Assembly (NCBI GenBank): GCA_022820675.1
Contig: JAJEFC010000041.1
Span: 1 to 57,636 of the forward strand
Reading direction: 5' to 3'
From: Vicinamibacteria bacterium
GTDB lineage: Bacteria > Acidobacteriota > Vicinamibacteria > Vicinamibacterales > UBA8438
Length of the DNA: 57,636 nt
Shown: piece after piece, positions 18,329-27,097 of the stretch
How positions within the stretch are numbered: position 1 is the first letter of the stretch
How the letters are laid out: each line of letters starts with the position of its first letter
Made by a program: the position numbers and the translations under genes
The notes under the pieces: generated by a model
The model's input: only the letters and a program-made list of their open reading frames with translations
What the model was told of the DNA's origin: nothing
Database searches by the model: none

Positions 18329-19195
18329 ATGTGTGATGAGAGAACCGATGCGGACACCACCAAGTACCTGCGCGCGCGGGAGATGACCCGGCGGCAGTTC
18401 GGCGCGGTGTCGGCGGGCGCGGGCCTCGCGATGCTGCTGCCCCGGGCCGCGAACGCCCAGGCCGTCACCGAGTCCGAGATCGACGTCACGACCCCCGACG
18501 GCGTCTGCGACAGCTACTTCGTGCATCCCGCGAGCGGCGCCCACCCCGGCGTCCTCATCTGGCCCGACGCGTTCGGCCTGCGGCCGGCGAAGCGGCAGAT
18601 GGCGAAGCGGCTCGCCGAGTCCGGCTACTCGGTGCTCGTGGTCAACCAGTACTACCGGTCGCAGCGGGTGCCCATCGTCGACAGCACGAACTTCGCCGAG
18701 GTCGCCAGCATCGTCCGGCCGCTGATGGCCACGCTGAGCCCCGAGACCCACGTATCGGACGCGCGGGCGTTCGTGAGCTTCCTCGACAGCCAGGCGTCGG
18801 TCGACAGCAACCGCAAGATGGGCACGATGGGCTACTGCATGGGCGGCCCCATCACCATGCGCACCGCGGCGGCCCTGCCCGACCGCATCGGGGCCGGCGC
18901 GTCGTTCCACGGCGGCGGGCTCGTGACCGACGGACCCGAGAGTCCGCACCTGCTCGTGCCGCAGATGACCGCGCACTTCCTGTTCGCGATCGCCGAGAAC
19001 GACGACGAGAACGAGCCCGAGGCCAAGAACGTCCTCCGCGAGGCGTTCGACGAGGCCGGGCTGCCGGCCGAGATCGAGGTGTACGAGGGCGCGCTGCACG
19101 GCTGGTGCCCGCCCGACACCCAGGTCTACAACGAGCCGCAGGCGGAGCGGGCGTGGATCCGGCGCCTCGCCCGGTTCGAGAGCGCGCTCGGGTAG
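18329..19195 (+). CDS. Dienelactone hydrolase family protein, Tat-exported
   Basis: A 288-residue alpha/beta hydrolase. The N-terminus carries a twin-arginine signal (MTRRQFGAVSAGAGLAMLLP), unusual for the cytoplasmic dienelactone hydrolases of chloroaromatic degradation but common in exported relatives. The nucleophile is C170 in GTMGYCMGG, the acid is probably D225 in AIAENDD, and the histidine is H257 in ALHGWCPP. It probably hydrolyses a lactone or ester outside the cytoplasm; substrate unknown. The start follows AAGGAGATCGAC. It stands alone, with a hairpin terminator 20 bases after the stop. Confidence 0.9.
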   Translation: MCDERTDADTTKYLRAREMTRRQFGAVSAGAGLAMLLPRAANAQAVTESEIDVTTPDGVCDSYFVHPASGAHPGVLIWPDAFGLRPAKRQMAKRLAESGYSVLVVNQYYRSQRVPIVDSTNFAEVASIVRPLMATLSPETHVSDARAFVSFLDSQASVDSNRKMGTMGYCMGGPITMRTAAALPDRIGAGASFHGGGLVTDGPESPHLLVPQMTAHFLFAIAENDDENEPEAKNVLREAFDEAGLPAEIEVYEGALHGWCPPDTQVYNEPQAERAWIRRLARFESALG

Positions 19196-19216
19196 CCCGC
19201 CCACGGGACGCATCGC

Positions 19217-19241
19217 GGCACGGCGGCCCCGCCGCCGTGCC
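19217..19241 (+). terminator. Hairpin terminator after dienelactone hydrolase
   Basis: A perfect 10-base stem (GGCACGGCGG paired with CCGCCGTGCC) and 5-base loop, 21 bases beyond the stop. No T run. Confidence 0.55.
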
Positions 19242-19302
19242 CGTTGCGCCCTCGCCGCCAGATTCCAGTCCCCTCCCGACGTCCCGTCTCGTTCCTTCGG
19301 GC

Positions 19303-21429
19303 ATGAACCCGCAACCCCGAACCTCCCCCGCCACCTGTCCCCTCTGCGAGGCGATGTGCGGCGTGCTCGTCGACGTGGACGGCGAGCGCGTCCGGTCGGT
19401 CCGCGGCGATCCCGACGACCCCTTCAGCCGCGGCTACGTCTGCCCCAAGGCGGCCGCGCTCCCGGACCTCCACGACGATCCGGACCGCGTCCGCAAGCCG
19501 CTCGTCCGGGCCGGATCCGGCTGGCGCGAGGCGTCCTGGGAGGAGGCGGTCGACCGGGCCGCCTCGGGGCTCGCCGCCATCCGCCGCCGGCACGGGCCGG
19601 ACGCCGTCGCGCTCTACTACGGCAATCCCGTCGCCCACAACCTGGGGCTGCTGACCCACGGGCTCGCCTTCAGGCAGGCGCTCCGCACGAGGAACCTCTA
19701 CTCGGCGAGCTCCGCCGACCAGCTTCCCCAGATGCTGGCCGCGCTCCGCATGTACGGGCACTTCGGGCCGATTCCGGTGCCCGACGTCGACCGGACCGAC
19801 TTCTTCCTCGTCATCGGCGCCAATCCCGTCGTCTCGAACGGCAGCCTGATGAGCGCGCCCGACATGCGCGGCCGCCTCGACGGCATCCGCGCGCGTGGAG
19901 GGCGCGTGGCCGTCGTCGACCCCCGCCGCACCGAGACGGCGGCCCGCGCCGACGAGCATCTCGCCATTCGCCCCGGAAGCGACGCCCTGCTCCTCGCGGC
20001 CATGCTCCACGTCGTCTTCTCCGGGGACGGGGTGCGCCTCGGCCCCCTGGCGGACCGCGTGAGGGGCCTCGACGCGCTGGCCGCGTTCGTCCACGACCTG
20101 CCTCCCGAGCGCGTGGCCCGGCGCACGGGGCTCGACGCCGGGACCATCCGCCGCGTGGCCGCCGACTTCGCCGGTGCCCCGCGCGCCGCGTGCTACGGGC
20201 GCGTCGGGCTCTGCACGCAGCGTCACGGGACCCTCGCGGCGTGGCTGCAACAGGCCATCAACCTCGTGACGGGCCGCCTCGACGAGGTCGGCGGCATGCT
20301 GCTGCCGACGCCGGCCGTCGACGTCCTGGGCATCTCCGCCCGCCTCGGCTCGCGCGGCACGTTCGACCGGTGGCGGAGCCCGGCCCGCCGTCTTCCGGAG
20401 TTCGGCGGCGAGCTGCCGGTCGCGGGGCTCGCGGACGAGATCGAGTCCGCCGGCCCGCGGTCGGTCCGCGCGCTGATCACGGTGGCCGGCAATCCCGTGC
20501 TGTCGGCCCCGAACGGGCGTCGCCTCGAACGCGCTCTGAACACCCTGGAACACGTGGTCGCGGTCGACCCCTACCTGAACGAGACCACGCGCCACGCCCA
20601 CGTCCTGCTGCCGCCCGTCCCGCCCCTCGCGCGCGCACACTACGACCTCGCCCTCAACGCCTTCGCGGTGCGCAACGTTGCGAAGTACGTCGAGCCGGTC
20701 GTCGCGCCGGCGCACGGGGAGCGTCACGACTGGGAGATACTGGCCGAGCTGGGCGCGCGCGCTCTCGCGCCGCGCCCGCTCCGCCGGCTCGTCGTCGGGG
20801 CGGCCAGAGCGCTTCGGCCGGAACGGCTCCTCGACCTCCTCTTGCGGGCCGGCCCCTACGGCCTGACCCTCGCCCGGCTGCGCGCGGCGCCGCACGGCCT
20901 CGACCTCGGCCCCCTGCAGCCGGGGCGCGTCGCCGGCCGCATCGCGACCCCGGACGGCCGAATCGACGCGGCTCCGGAGGAGTTCCTGCAGGAAGCGCGC
21001 GACCGGCTCGTCGCCGAGGCCGAGGGCGGCGCGTCCAGCGACCTGGTGCTGATCGGGAGACGGGAGGCGCGGAGCAACAACTCCTGGATGCACAACAGCC
21101 CGCGCCTGGTGAAGGGGCCGCGGCGCTGCACCCTGCTCGTCCATCCCGACGACGCCGCGGCGCGCGGGCTCGCGGCCGGCGACCTCGCCGAGCTCGCCTC
21201 CGAGGCGGGCGCCGTGAACGTGTCCGTCGAGGTGAGCGACACCGTGCGTCCCGGGGTCGTCAGCCTGCCGCACGGGTGGGGGCACCACCGCGGCGGCGTC
21301 CGGCTCGCCGTCGCGGCGGTGCACGCGGGCGAGAGCGCGAACGACGTGACGAGCGACCGCCACCTCGACACGCTGAGCGGCAACGCCGCCTTCAACGGCC
21401 TGCGGGTGACGGTACGCCGCGTATCCTGA
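19303..21429 (+). CDS. Molybdopterin-dependent oxidoreductase (formate dehydrogenase/assimilatory type)
   Basis: A 708-residue enzyme of the DMSO reductase superfamily. The N-terminal Fe4S4 motif is CPLCEAMCGV with the fourth cysteine in GYVCPKA. It is followed by molybdopterin guanine dinucleotide-binding segments (FFLVIGANPVVSNGSLMSAP, RVAVVDPRRTETAARAD, LITVAGNPVLSAPNGRRL) and the C-terminal MopB domain (SWMHNSPRLVKG, VSLPHGWGHHRGG, HLDTLSGNAAFNGLRV). No Tat or Sec signal is present, so it should be cytoplasmic. No electron-transfer or chaperone subunit lies next to it, unlike many relatives. The substrate is unknown. The ATG at 19303 has no strong ribosome site, so an upstream GTG in the same frame remains possible. 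Confidence 0.88.
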   Translation: MNPQPRTSPATCPLCEAMCGVLVDVDGERVRSVRGDPDDPFSRGYVCPKAAALPDLHDDPDRVRKPLVRAGSGWREASWEEAVDRAASGLAAIRRRHGPDAVALYYGNPVAHNLGLLTHGLAFRQALRTRNLYSASSADQLPQMLAALRMYGHFGPIPVPDVDRTDFFLVIGANPVVSNGSLMSAPDMRGRLDGIRARGGRVAVVDPRRTETAARADEHLAIRPGSDALLLAAMLHVVFSGDGVRLGPLADRVRGLDALAAFVHDLPPERVARRTGLDAGTIRRVAADFAGAPRAACYGRVGLCTQRHGTLAAWLQQAINLVTGRLDEVGGMLLPTPAVDVLGISARLGSRGTFDRWRSPARRLPEFGGELPVAGLADEIESAGPRSVRALITVAGNPVLSAPNGRRLERALNTLEHVVAVDPYLNETTRHAHVLLPPVPPLARAHYDLALNAFAVRNVAKYVEPVVAPAHGERHDWEILAELGARALAPRPLRRLVVGAARALRPERLLDLLLRAGPYGLTLARLRAAPHGLDLGPLQPGRVAGRIATPDGRIDAAPEEFLQEARDRLVAEAEGGASSDLVLIGRREARSNNSWMHNSPRLVKGPRRCTLLVHPDDAAARGLAAGDLAELASEAGAVNVSVEVSDTVRPGVVSLPHGWGHHRGGVRLAVAAVHAGESANDVTSDRHLDTLSGNAAFNGLRVTVRRVS

Positions 21430-21759
21430 CCACCCGGCCGCGGCCTCCGCCGACCTCCCCCACGGACTCTCGCATGCCCCGCGGCCGGCGGCCCGGGTCG
21501 ATACCCGTCGCGGAGGAAACCCGGACGCGGAGCAGAAGGTGTGGACGGTGAACGACCTCGGCGAGGGCGGCGTCTCGAAACCGCGGCCCCCCGAGCGAGA
21601 TCGAGGACGGGTCGGGCGAAGGAAGCGCCGAAGGCCCGGGACGTGGAAGACGCCGGTCGGCCGGGCGTGCGACGCGCGACCAAGGAAGCGCCCGACCGGA
21701 AGTGGAGGGGCCGGGAGCCGCGCCCCCGGCCGCCAGCCCGCGAACGCCGCGCCGATACG
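21430..21759. other. Convergent intergenic region without recognised content
   Basis: 330 bases between two convergent genes. Two loosely similar stretches containing AAGGAAGCGCC (around 21620 and 21685) hint at a decayed duplication. I see no gene, hairpin with T run or RNA. Confidence 0.4.
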
Positions 21760-22815
21760 CTACTCCGGCCGGTGCGGCAGCAGCTCCCAGTAGAGGCTGC
21801 CGCCCACGAGATCGCCGTCGTCGGTGGTTCGCGGCCGCCCGCCGAGGCGCAGGACGTCGCCCTCGAGGTGGTAGAGCCGCTCGGCGTCCGTGACCCCCTC
21901 GACGGGACGGGTCCGGCCCTCCTGGTGGTGGACGACGTACTGCGGTTCGGCGTCCTCGTGAACGGTGAACGTCCCGAAGTACCCGCCGTAGGTCCGGTAG
22001 GCGGCCATCGCCTCGGCCGGCGTGGGGGTCGCCTCCGCGTACGCCGTGCGCCCCTCGCGCGCCATCAGGTGCACCATCATGTGGCCGGTCGGCGTGTAGA
22101 TGATCCAGGACCCGGCGCGGCCGTCGTTCCGGTCCCCGCGCCAGAACTCGCTGCCGCGATCCTCGTACCGGTCCGTGTAGAGGAGCTGGCGGAAGCCGAC
22201 GAAGCGCTGCGCCTCCTCCGACAGCTCGGCGTCGGGCAGCCGTTCCCACACGACCTGCCGGTTGCCGCCGCTCTTGGTCCCGTCGGCCGCCGCTGGGGTG
22301 AGGATGAGCCGGTCGCCGTCGATGTCGTAGAACCGCTTGGCGTCGACCTCGGCGCCGGGATTGATCTGGCCGATCCGGTGGTGGACCAGGAACCCGCCCT
22401 CGTCGTCCTCCTGGACGCTGAACGGGCCGTAGTACGCGGTGTAGCCCTCCAGGGCCGCCTGCACCTCCTCCGGCGTCGGCCCGTCGTCGGAGAACGGCTC
22501 CCGATCGAGCGGCATGACGTTCACCGCCATGTACCCGGTGTCGCTGTAGGTGATGTACCCGAGCGAGTTGAAGTCCTCGACGGGGACCCACGCGCCGCTC
22601 TCGTCCTTGACGTTGCGCCCGGCGAGCCGGTAGGTGCCGACGATGGGGCCGCGCGGGAGGCCGGCCGGGGCGGCCGCGTCCTCCGTCGGCGGGGCGGACG
22701 GAGCGGGCGTCGACCCGCCCTCGGCCGCCGGGGCGGGCATCTCCGCGCAACCGGCGAGGACGAAGGGCAGACCCACGACGGCGGCGACGATCAGGGCGAT
22801 CCTCCGGTTCCGCAT
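21760..22815 (-). CDS. Lipoprotein with two lipocalin-like domains
   Basis: A 351-residue lipoprotein (lipobox VLAGC, then a Pro/Ala-rich linker). Two tandem copies of a lipocalin-like domain (PF13924 type) follow. Both contain G-x-I-x-Y-x-x-x-G-x-M-x-V (GYITYSDTGYMAVNVM and WIIYTPTGHMMVHLM), a YYGPFSV/YFGTFTV strand, a VHHRIGQINPG/VHHQEGRTRPV strand and a final DRLILTP/DVLRLGG strand. Such domains are proposed to bind small hydrophobic ligands; the ligand is unknown. The start at 22815 follows AAGGAGAAGCATC. A paralog with the same two-domain layout is at 54851-55831. Confidence 0.75.
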   Translation of the reverse strand: MRNRRIALIVAAVVGLPFVLAGCAEMPAPAAEGGSTPAPSAPPTEDAAAPAGLPRGPIVGTYRLAGRNVKDESGAWVPVEDFNSLGYITYSDTGYMAVNVMPLDREPFSDDGPTPEEVQAALEGYTAYYGPFSVQEDDEGGFLVHHRIGQINPGAEVDAKRFYDIDGDRLILTPAAADGTKSGGNRQVVWERLPDAELSEEAQRFVGFRQLLYTDRYEDRGSEFWRGDRNDGRAGSWIIYTPTGHMMVHLMAREGRTAYAEATPTPAEAMAAYRTYGGYFGTFTVHEDAEPQYVVHHQEGRTRPVEGVTDAERLYHLEGDVLRLGGRPRTTDDGDLVGGSLYWELLPHRPE

Positions 22816-23012
22816 GATGCTTCTCCTTCGTGCGCGCGAGAACCGATGCTTCCTTGGGCAGCGGGTCGAACCGTGCGGCGCCGACGCGGGAGCCGACACG
22901 ACCGGTGCCGCGGCCGGGGCGTCGGTCCCGCCCCGGCGCCTGCCTGCCAGCGGCTGTCTGCGGCCCGCCGGTCACCGCGGCCGGAAGCCGCGAAGACCCT
23001 GCGGCGTCCGCC

Positions 23013-23393
23013 TCACCAAGCCAGAGACAGGCCGCTGGCGGACGTCCTGACCTCCAGGTTCCGCCACGTCACCGGCTCGATGATGGCCGCCAGGCCGAGG
23101 GCGGCGATGGCGATGCCGAGCACGCCCTCTTCGATGACCCAGTTCTGCTTGGAGAAACCCACCGCACCGCCCGCCGCCATCAATCCCGCGCCCAGGAGAA
23201 ACTGGCGCGTGCGCTCGGTCCTGATCTGCCGCAGGCGATCCGGATCGATCGGGCCGGGCGCCGGCGCCTGCGAGAGCCGGAGCTGCCCACCGGCATCCTG
23301 CTGCAGGGCCGCCGCGGGCGACTCCGCGGCCGCCGGCGAGACTGAGAACGCTACGAGGACGACTGCAAGGAACGCGATGATGGCGGTACGCAC
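23013..23393 (-). CDS. Small exported or membrane protein, unknown
   Basis: A 126-residue protein starting at a GTG (23393) preceded at a distance by GGGGGAG. It has a signal peptide (IIAFLAVVLVAFSVSPAAA), a charged stretch (PDRLRQIRTERTRQFLLG) and two hydrophobic, possibly membrane-spanning segments (LGAGLMAAGGAVGF and GVLGIAIAALGLAAIIEPV). I recognise no family. An in-frame ATG at 23510 would add a basic N-terminus and is less likely. It is probably monocistronic. Confidence 0.55.
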   Translation of the reverse strand: MRTAIIAFLAVVLVAFSVSPAAAESPAAALQQDAGGQLRLSQAPAPGPIDPDRLRQIRTERTRQFLLGAGLMAAGGAVGFSKQNWVIEEGVLGIAIAALGLAAIIEPVTWRNLEVRTSASGLSLAW

Positions 23394-23562
23394 TGGACTG
23401 GACTCCCCCTTGGTTGAAGACGTGTCGCCATTGTAGTGCATTCCCGCGCGGGCATCGGTCCGGGAAGCCGCGATCGACCGCGTCCCCCGTCGACAGGGTC
23501 GCGCCCGCATCGCGACGCACGGCGCCCGCCGCGCGGATGGCGGCTCTCCGGCCCGCGGGCCG

Positions 23563-24000
23563 CTACCGCGGCGGCTCGGTCGGGTCGCGGCCGTCCCGCG
23601 GGGCGCCGGTGCCCGACGAGCCGAGGAACAGCTTGCTGCCGTCGGCGAACGTCACGTCGCGGCCGTTCGCCTTGTTCGACCCGTCCTTGGCCTGGAAGCC
23701 CTCGACGAAGATCTCCGTGCCGGCCAGCAGCGAGCGCTTGGTGAACCCGCGCCGCAACAACGAAGTGGGCGGCCCGCCCTCGATCATCCACCGCTCGGCG
23801 GTGCCGTCGGGCTGCGCCACGTCGATGTGGATCCAGGTGTGGGGATTGACCCACTCCATCCTGACCACCGTCCCCGCCATCTCGATCGGGGCGTTCGCGT
23901 CGAACTCGGCCGCGAACGCGTGGTGGGCCACCGCCTGCGCCCCGGCGGCGGCCACGAGCCCGCCGAGAACGGCTATCGACACGACTGTTCTTGCTCGCAT
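23563..24000 (-). CDS. DUF6152 family exported protein
   Basis: A 145-residue protein with a signal peptide and the DUF6152 core: AHHAFAAEFDANAPIEMAGT, VVRMEWVNPHTWIHIDV and a C-terminal strand ending in FADGSKLFLGSSG. It is probably a small oligonucleotide-binding-fold-like beta barrel in the periplasm. Members are abundant in Acidobacteriota and often lie near exported proteins of the type coded at 24449-26556. The start at 24000 follows a near-consensus AGGAGGT. Function unknown. Confidence 0.8.
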   Translation of the reverse strand: MRARTVVSIAVLGGLVAAAGAQAVAHHAFAAEFDANAPIEMAGTVVRMEWVNPHTWIHIDVAQPDGTAERWMIEGGPPTSLLRRGFTKRSLLAGTEIFVEGFQAKDGSNKANGRDVTFADGSKLFLGSSGTGAPRDGRDPTEPPR

Positions 24001-24078
24001 CTCCGACCTCCTCATCGCCATCGCGGGCCGGGCCCGCCATCGTCGGCTGCCGCTACGCCCGACCAGTACCCTCCGGCA

Positions 24079-24248
24079 ATCCGCGCCGTTCTACGGCGCA
24101 GACTTCTCGTCGCCTCCGCCTCGCCGGGCGCCCAACCGGCCCACCAGGTCGCCGCGGTCGGGAGCCGCGCCGGCGGCGGTTCGACCCCGGGCGCCTGACC
24201 TCTCGACGGAGCGCGACGACGCCGGGAGTCCGCGCCGATCTACGGCGG
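24079..24248. repeat. Two copies of a dispersed hairpin motif
   Basis: ATCCGCGCCGTTCTACGGCG at 24079-24098 and a close copy around 24228-24247 (GTCCGCGCCGATCTACGGCG). A third copy ends the gene at 56091. The core CGCCGTTCTACGGCG folds as a 6-base stem with a 3-base loop in the first copy. Both copies lie downstream of the minus-strand gene ending at 24449. Confidence 0.5.
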
Positions 24249-24253
24249 AGCCC

Positions 24254-24547
24254 TACCGCCCGCCCTGCCGCTCGGCTTCCCACGCGTCGAGCAACGCCTT
24301 CTTCTCCTCGAGCTCGCGGCTGCGGATGGCCGCCTCGACGGCGCGGCTACCTGCCGTCCGTCCTGCTGCTCGGCCTCCCACGCGTCGAGCAACGCCTTCT
24401 TCTCCTCGAGCTCGCGGCTGCGGATGGCCGCCTCGACGGCGCGGCTACCTACCGTCCGTCCTGCCGCTCGGCCTCCCACGCGTCGAGCAGCGCCTTCTTC
24501 TCCTCGAGCTCGCGGCTGCGGATGGCCGCCTCGCGGGCCGCCTCGTC
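24254..24547. repeat. 98-bp tandem triplication at the 3' end of a gene
   Basis: Three units start at 24254, 24352 and 24450. The last is the real C-terminal coding sequence of the gene ending at 24449 (residues IRSRELEEKKALLDAWEAER); the other two lie beyond its stop codon. 98 is not a multiple of three, so the copies cannot extend the protein in frame. Units differ by a few substitutions, and the stop codon falls at the unit boundary. Confidence 0.92.
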
Positions 24548-25684
24548 GAGCGCCCACTGGCGGTCGACCCGCGCCCCGCGGATGGCGTTCGTCATGCCGT
24601 AGTTGTGCTCGTGGCAGGCGTACTCGAAGAGCCGGTCCTGGTTGCCCTCGGTCGCCCAGGCATCGAGCGTGAAGTAGTTCACGGTGGTGAACGGCCGCAC
24701 GAACACCGCCGGGTCCTCCACCGTGTAGCGGTACTCCAGGGTCAGGGCGTCGAGGCGGCGGATGCGCTCGGTGAGGCGCAGCGTGTCGCCTTCGCCCGGG
24801 TCGTAGTGCACGTGGGCCGAGCCGCCGAAGGGGCCGCCGTGGGCCGGCACGGCGTTTCTCACGGTGTTCTTGAAGTTGGCGGTCTCGACGACCAGGGTGT
24901 CGCCGTCCCACCGGCCGATCGAGTCGCCGTTCCACTGGCGGATGTCCGGCCCCAGGGGCCCCGGCGGACCCGTGTCCGCGGTGCCGACGGGGATGATGCG
25001 GACGTAGCCGTAGGGCATCACGATGCTCACGTAGCCCGGGGTCTGCACGATCTCCTTGAGGGGCTGCTGGCTGCTGCCCAGCATCTCGCCGGGCAGGCCG
25101 TTCCGCGTGATGCACCGCTCGGAGAGCCCGCGGTCCTCCCAGTCGTCGGCCTGGCTGCGGTCGCGCCGCGCCTCCTCCCGCGCCTCCCAGACGGCGAGGG
25201 CGTCGCGGGTGAGGGGGGGCATGCGCCCATCCGGGGGATCGATGATCTGCGACGTGCGCAGGGAGATGGGGGGCGTGGTCGGGTCGGCGCTCCAGAACGC
25301 GTTGTACTCGGCGCCGGCGATGCGGTAGCCGGGCCGCCCGTCGTCGGGAGCGTCGGACCGCGCGTATCGCACCACGTCCTGCTGCACCAGCTCCTGGGCG
25401 ATCGCATCGTCGTCGTCGTCGCTGACGACCCGGCGCAGCCCGAGGCGCTCGCGCTCGGCCGCCTCCTCCTCGGTCATGAACTCGCGCGTCCCGAACTCGG
25501 GCGGCCGCTCCATCGGGGTGTAGGTCCGGGTGTCCCACATGCCCTGCAGATCCGGATCGCCCCACGCGGTCCGCGGCGCGTCGTACTCGGCCTGGCCGGG
25601 CTCCTGGGCCTGCCCCGCCCCCGCCGGCGCCGTTGCGGCCATCGCGATCGCCACGGCCAGGAGCGCGCATCCTCGAAGTGTCAC
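24449..25684 (-). CDS. Exported protein of an expanded uncharacterised family (paralog A)
   Basis: A 411-residue exported protein (signal MTLRGCALLAVAIAMAATAP, GTG start). The mature part has features shared with three other genes in this window: WGDPDLQGMWDTRTYTPMER near the N-terminus, FMTEEEAAERERLG, IDPPDGRMPPLT, RCITRNGLPGE, IGRWDGDTLVVETANF and LFEYACHEHNYGMTNAIRGAR. I know no name for the family. The conserved Cys pair and the CHE/CHEGNY element suggest a disulfide or metal site. The GTG start overlaps the upstream stop as GTGA, with AGGAGG before it, so it is coupled to 25681-26556. The last 25 codons lie within a tandem triplication. Confidence 0.75.
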   Translation of the reverse strand: MTLRGCALLAVAIAMAATAPAGAGQAQEPGQAEYDAPRTAWGDPDLQGMWDTRTYTPMERPPEFGTREFMTEEEAAERERLGLRRVVSDDDDDAIAQELVQQDVVRYARSDAPDDGRPGYRIAGAEYNAFWSADPTTPPISLRTSQIIDPPDGRMPPLTRDALAVWEAREEARRDRSQADDWEDRGLSERCITRNGLPGEMLGSSQQPLKEIVQTPGYVSIVMPYGYVRIIPVGTADTGPPGPLGPDIRQWNGDSIGRWDGDTLVVETANFKNTVRNAVPAHGGPFGGSAHVHYDPGEGDTLRLTERIRRLDALTLEYRYTVEDPAVFVRPFTTVNYFTLDAWATEGNQDRLFEYACHEHNYGMTNAIRGARVDRQWALDEAAREAAIRSRELEEKKALLDAWEAERQDGR

Positions 25685-26556
25685 CGTCCACCTCCTTCCG
25701 GGTCGACGAGGCCCCCGTACACGTATTCCTCGGCGAGGTCCACGCACTTGAACTCGAGCAGCCGCATGTCGTCCTCGATGCGGCGGTACAGCGGCAGCCG
25801 GATCGTCCAGTGCCGCGTGAAGACCTCGGGATCCTCTATCGTCGCCTCGTACATCATGTGCCAGGGGCTGATGGGCGTGTACCGCTCCACCACCTCCATC
25901 GCCGCGCTGTGGTAGTTCCCGGCCCGGTCGAACCACGACAGGTCGTTGAAGCCGTTCACCTCCACCACCAGGGTGTCGCCCTCCCAGCGCCCGTTCGACC
26001 AGCCCATCCAACTGTCGACCGGCGCCTCGCTGGTCCCGTTCAGGGGGATGGTGCGGCTGGCGCTCGCGTACTGGTAGGCGATGATGATCTTGCCGGTGCT
26101 CTGGATGATCTGGAACGGGAACGGCATGTAGGTGGCCCGCGGCACCCCCGGCAGGTAGCACTTCGCCTCGGGATCGCCGACCGTGTTGACGTTGTCGTGG
26201 TCGACCGCGAGCCGCCGCTCGAGGTTCTCCTGCTTGCGGGCGAGGGCCTCGGGCCGGTAGGGGATCTCGTTGCCGAGGACCACGCCCTGCCCCGGCGGCT
26301 GCGCTCCCCAGACCCCGAGCAGCCGGGGGAAGGGCCCCGCCTCGGCGCCGTGGTCCTGCAGGTTCCAGTTGGCGGTGGTGAACGCCTGCCAGATGCCGCT
26401 GATGTCGGGACGGTCCGTGCCCGGCAGGCGGGGGGCCACGTACTCCGCTTCCGCGGTCTGGGCGGCGGCGGTTGAGGGCGAGAGGCCGACCGCCACCGCG
26501 GCCGCCGCCAGAACAGACATGGGTATCCGGGCGAGGCCCCTGAACCGCGTGCCCAT
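25681..26556 (-). CDS. Exported protein related to the same uncharacterised family (divergent paralog)
   Basis: A 291-residue exported protein preceded by an excellent ribosome site (AAAGGAGGT, ATG 26556). Shared elements with the downstream gene are TDRPDISGIWQAF, SNGRWEGDTLVVEVNGFND, a YTPISPWHMMYEATIEDPEV segment and a C-terminal LLEFKCVDLAEEYVYGG in place of CHEGNY. It differs in the centre (GVVLGNEIPYRPEALARKQE, CYLPGVPRATYMPFPFQIIQ). The two genes form a coupled operon, so the proteins probably act together. An upstream ATG at 26586 would add MISTRRKEVV and is not needed. Function unknown. Confidence 0.7.
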   Translation of the reverse strand: MGTRFRGLARIPMSVLAAAAVAVGLSPSTAAAQTAEAEYVAPRLPGTDRPDISGIWQAFTTANWNLQDHGAEAGPFPRLLGVWGAQPPGQGVVLGNEIPYRPEALARKQENLERRLAVDHDNVNTVGDPEAKCYLPGVPRATYMPFPFQIIQSTGKIIIAYQYASASRTIPLNGTSEAPVDSWMGWSNGRWEGDTLVVEVNGFNDLSWFDRAGNYHSAAMEVVERYTPISPWHMMYEATIEDPEVFTRHWTIRLPLYRRIEDDMRLLEFKCVDLAEEYVYGGLVDPEGGGR

Positions 26557-26689
26557 CACGACCTCCTTTCGACGCGTCGAGATCATGCTCCGTCACGGCC
26601 AGTTATACACCCGCCGGTTCGCCCGCGGGTCGCTTTTTTTCGCTGCCGAGCGTCTGGGTTGCTTTATTTATTGTAGTAACATTATTATT

Positions 26690-27097
26690 GTGCCCATCGA
26701 GTTCGACGCAGCAAAGCGCAAGGCCACCCTGGACGCCGGGTGCACGTCAGGAAAGTTGCAGGTTCGCAGTTGCGAGCATTTCGGGGCCAGGTTGGCGTTC
26801 GAACGGGTGGCTTTCGGCGAAGTGCTCGCGGCGGCAGAGGCGGGTCCCATAAATCTGACGTGCACCCCTTGACGCCAGGGGTCTGGACATGGCCCGGGCC
26901 GAGGAAGTGCTGGCGGGTGCCACCCTGACCGTTGAGGACGACCGACGCGACTACGGGAGGATCGTTTCATCACCATCGGGTTTCTCGACGGTACTCTGGT
27001 GGTCCTCGTCTGGACGCCTCGCAACCACGCGCGTCGGATCATCAGCATGAGGAAAGCCAATGAACGGGAACGAGCACTCTACGAGCCCAGATTCTGA
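26690..27097 (+). pseudogene. brnT: brnT toxin gene, broken by an insertion and a frameshift
   Basis: The pieces read as one BrnT ribonuclease toxin. GTG at 26690 gives MPIEFDAAKRKATLDA, then an inserted element (26738-26870). After it the frame resumes as RGLDMARAEEVLAGATLTVE and DDRRDYG. Near 26955-26962 one base is missing (GGGAGG where GGGGAGG would fit), after which RFITIGFLDGTLVVLVWTPR and IISMRKANERERALYEPRF complete the toxin. Removing the element plus one copy of the 6-base duplication joins LDA to RGLD exactly. BrnT cleaves RNA and is held by BrnA, whose gene overlaps the 3' end here as in intact modules. The upstream 26660-26689 is strikingly AT-rich and may hold the promoter. Confidence 0.85.
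26738..26870. mobile_element. MITE-like element inserted in brnT
   Basis: The ends carry 13-base inverted repeats: GGGTGCACGTCAG at 26738-26750 and its complement at 26855-26867. The flanks repeat GACGCC (26732-26737 and 26871-26876), as expected of a target-site duplication. At about 133 bases it is too short to code a transposase, so it would need one in trans. The right boundary is uncertain by about 3 bases. Confidence 0.75.

Noticed and set aside
1..20000. Very long open frames antisense to the ankyrin, DUF1552/DUF1592, quinoprotein, oligopeptidase and Mo-enzyme genes
   Set aside because: Their translations are low-complexity Arg/Gly/Ala/Pro/His text, as expected when a high-GC coding strand is read in another frame, and they show no family motif.
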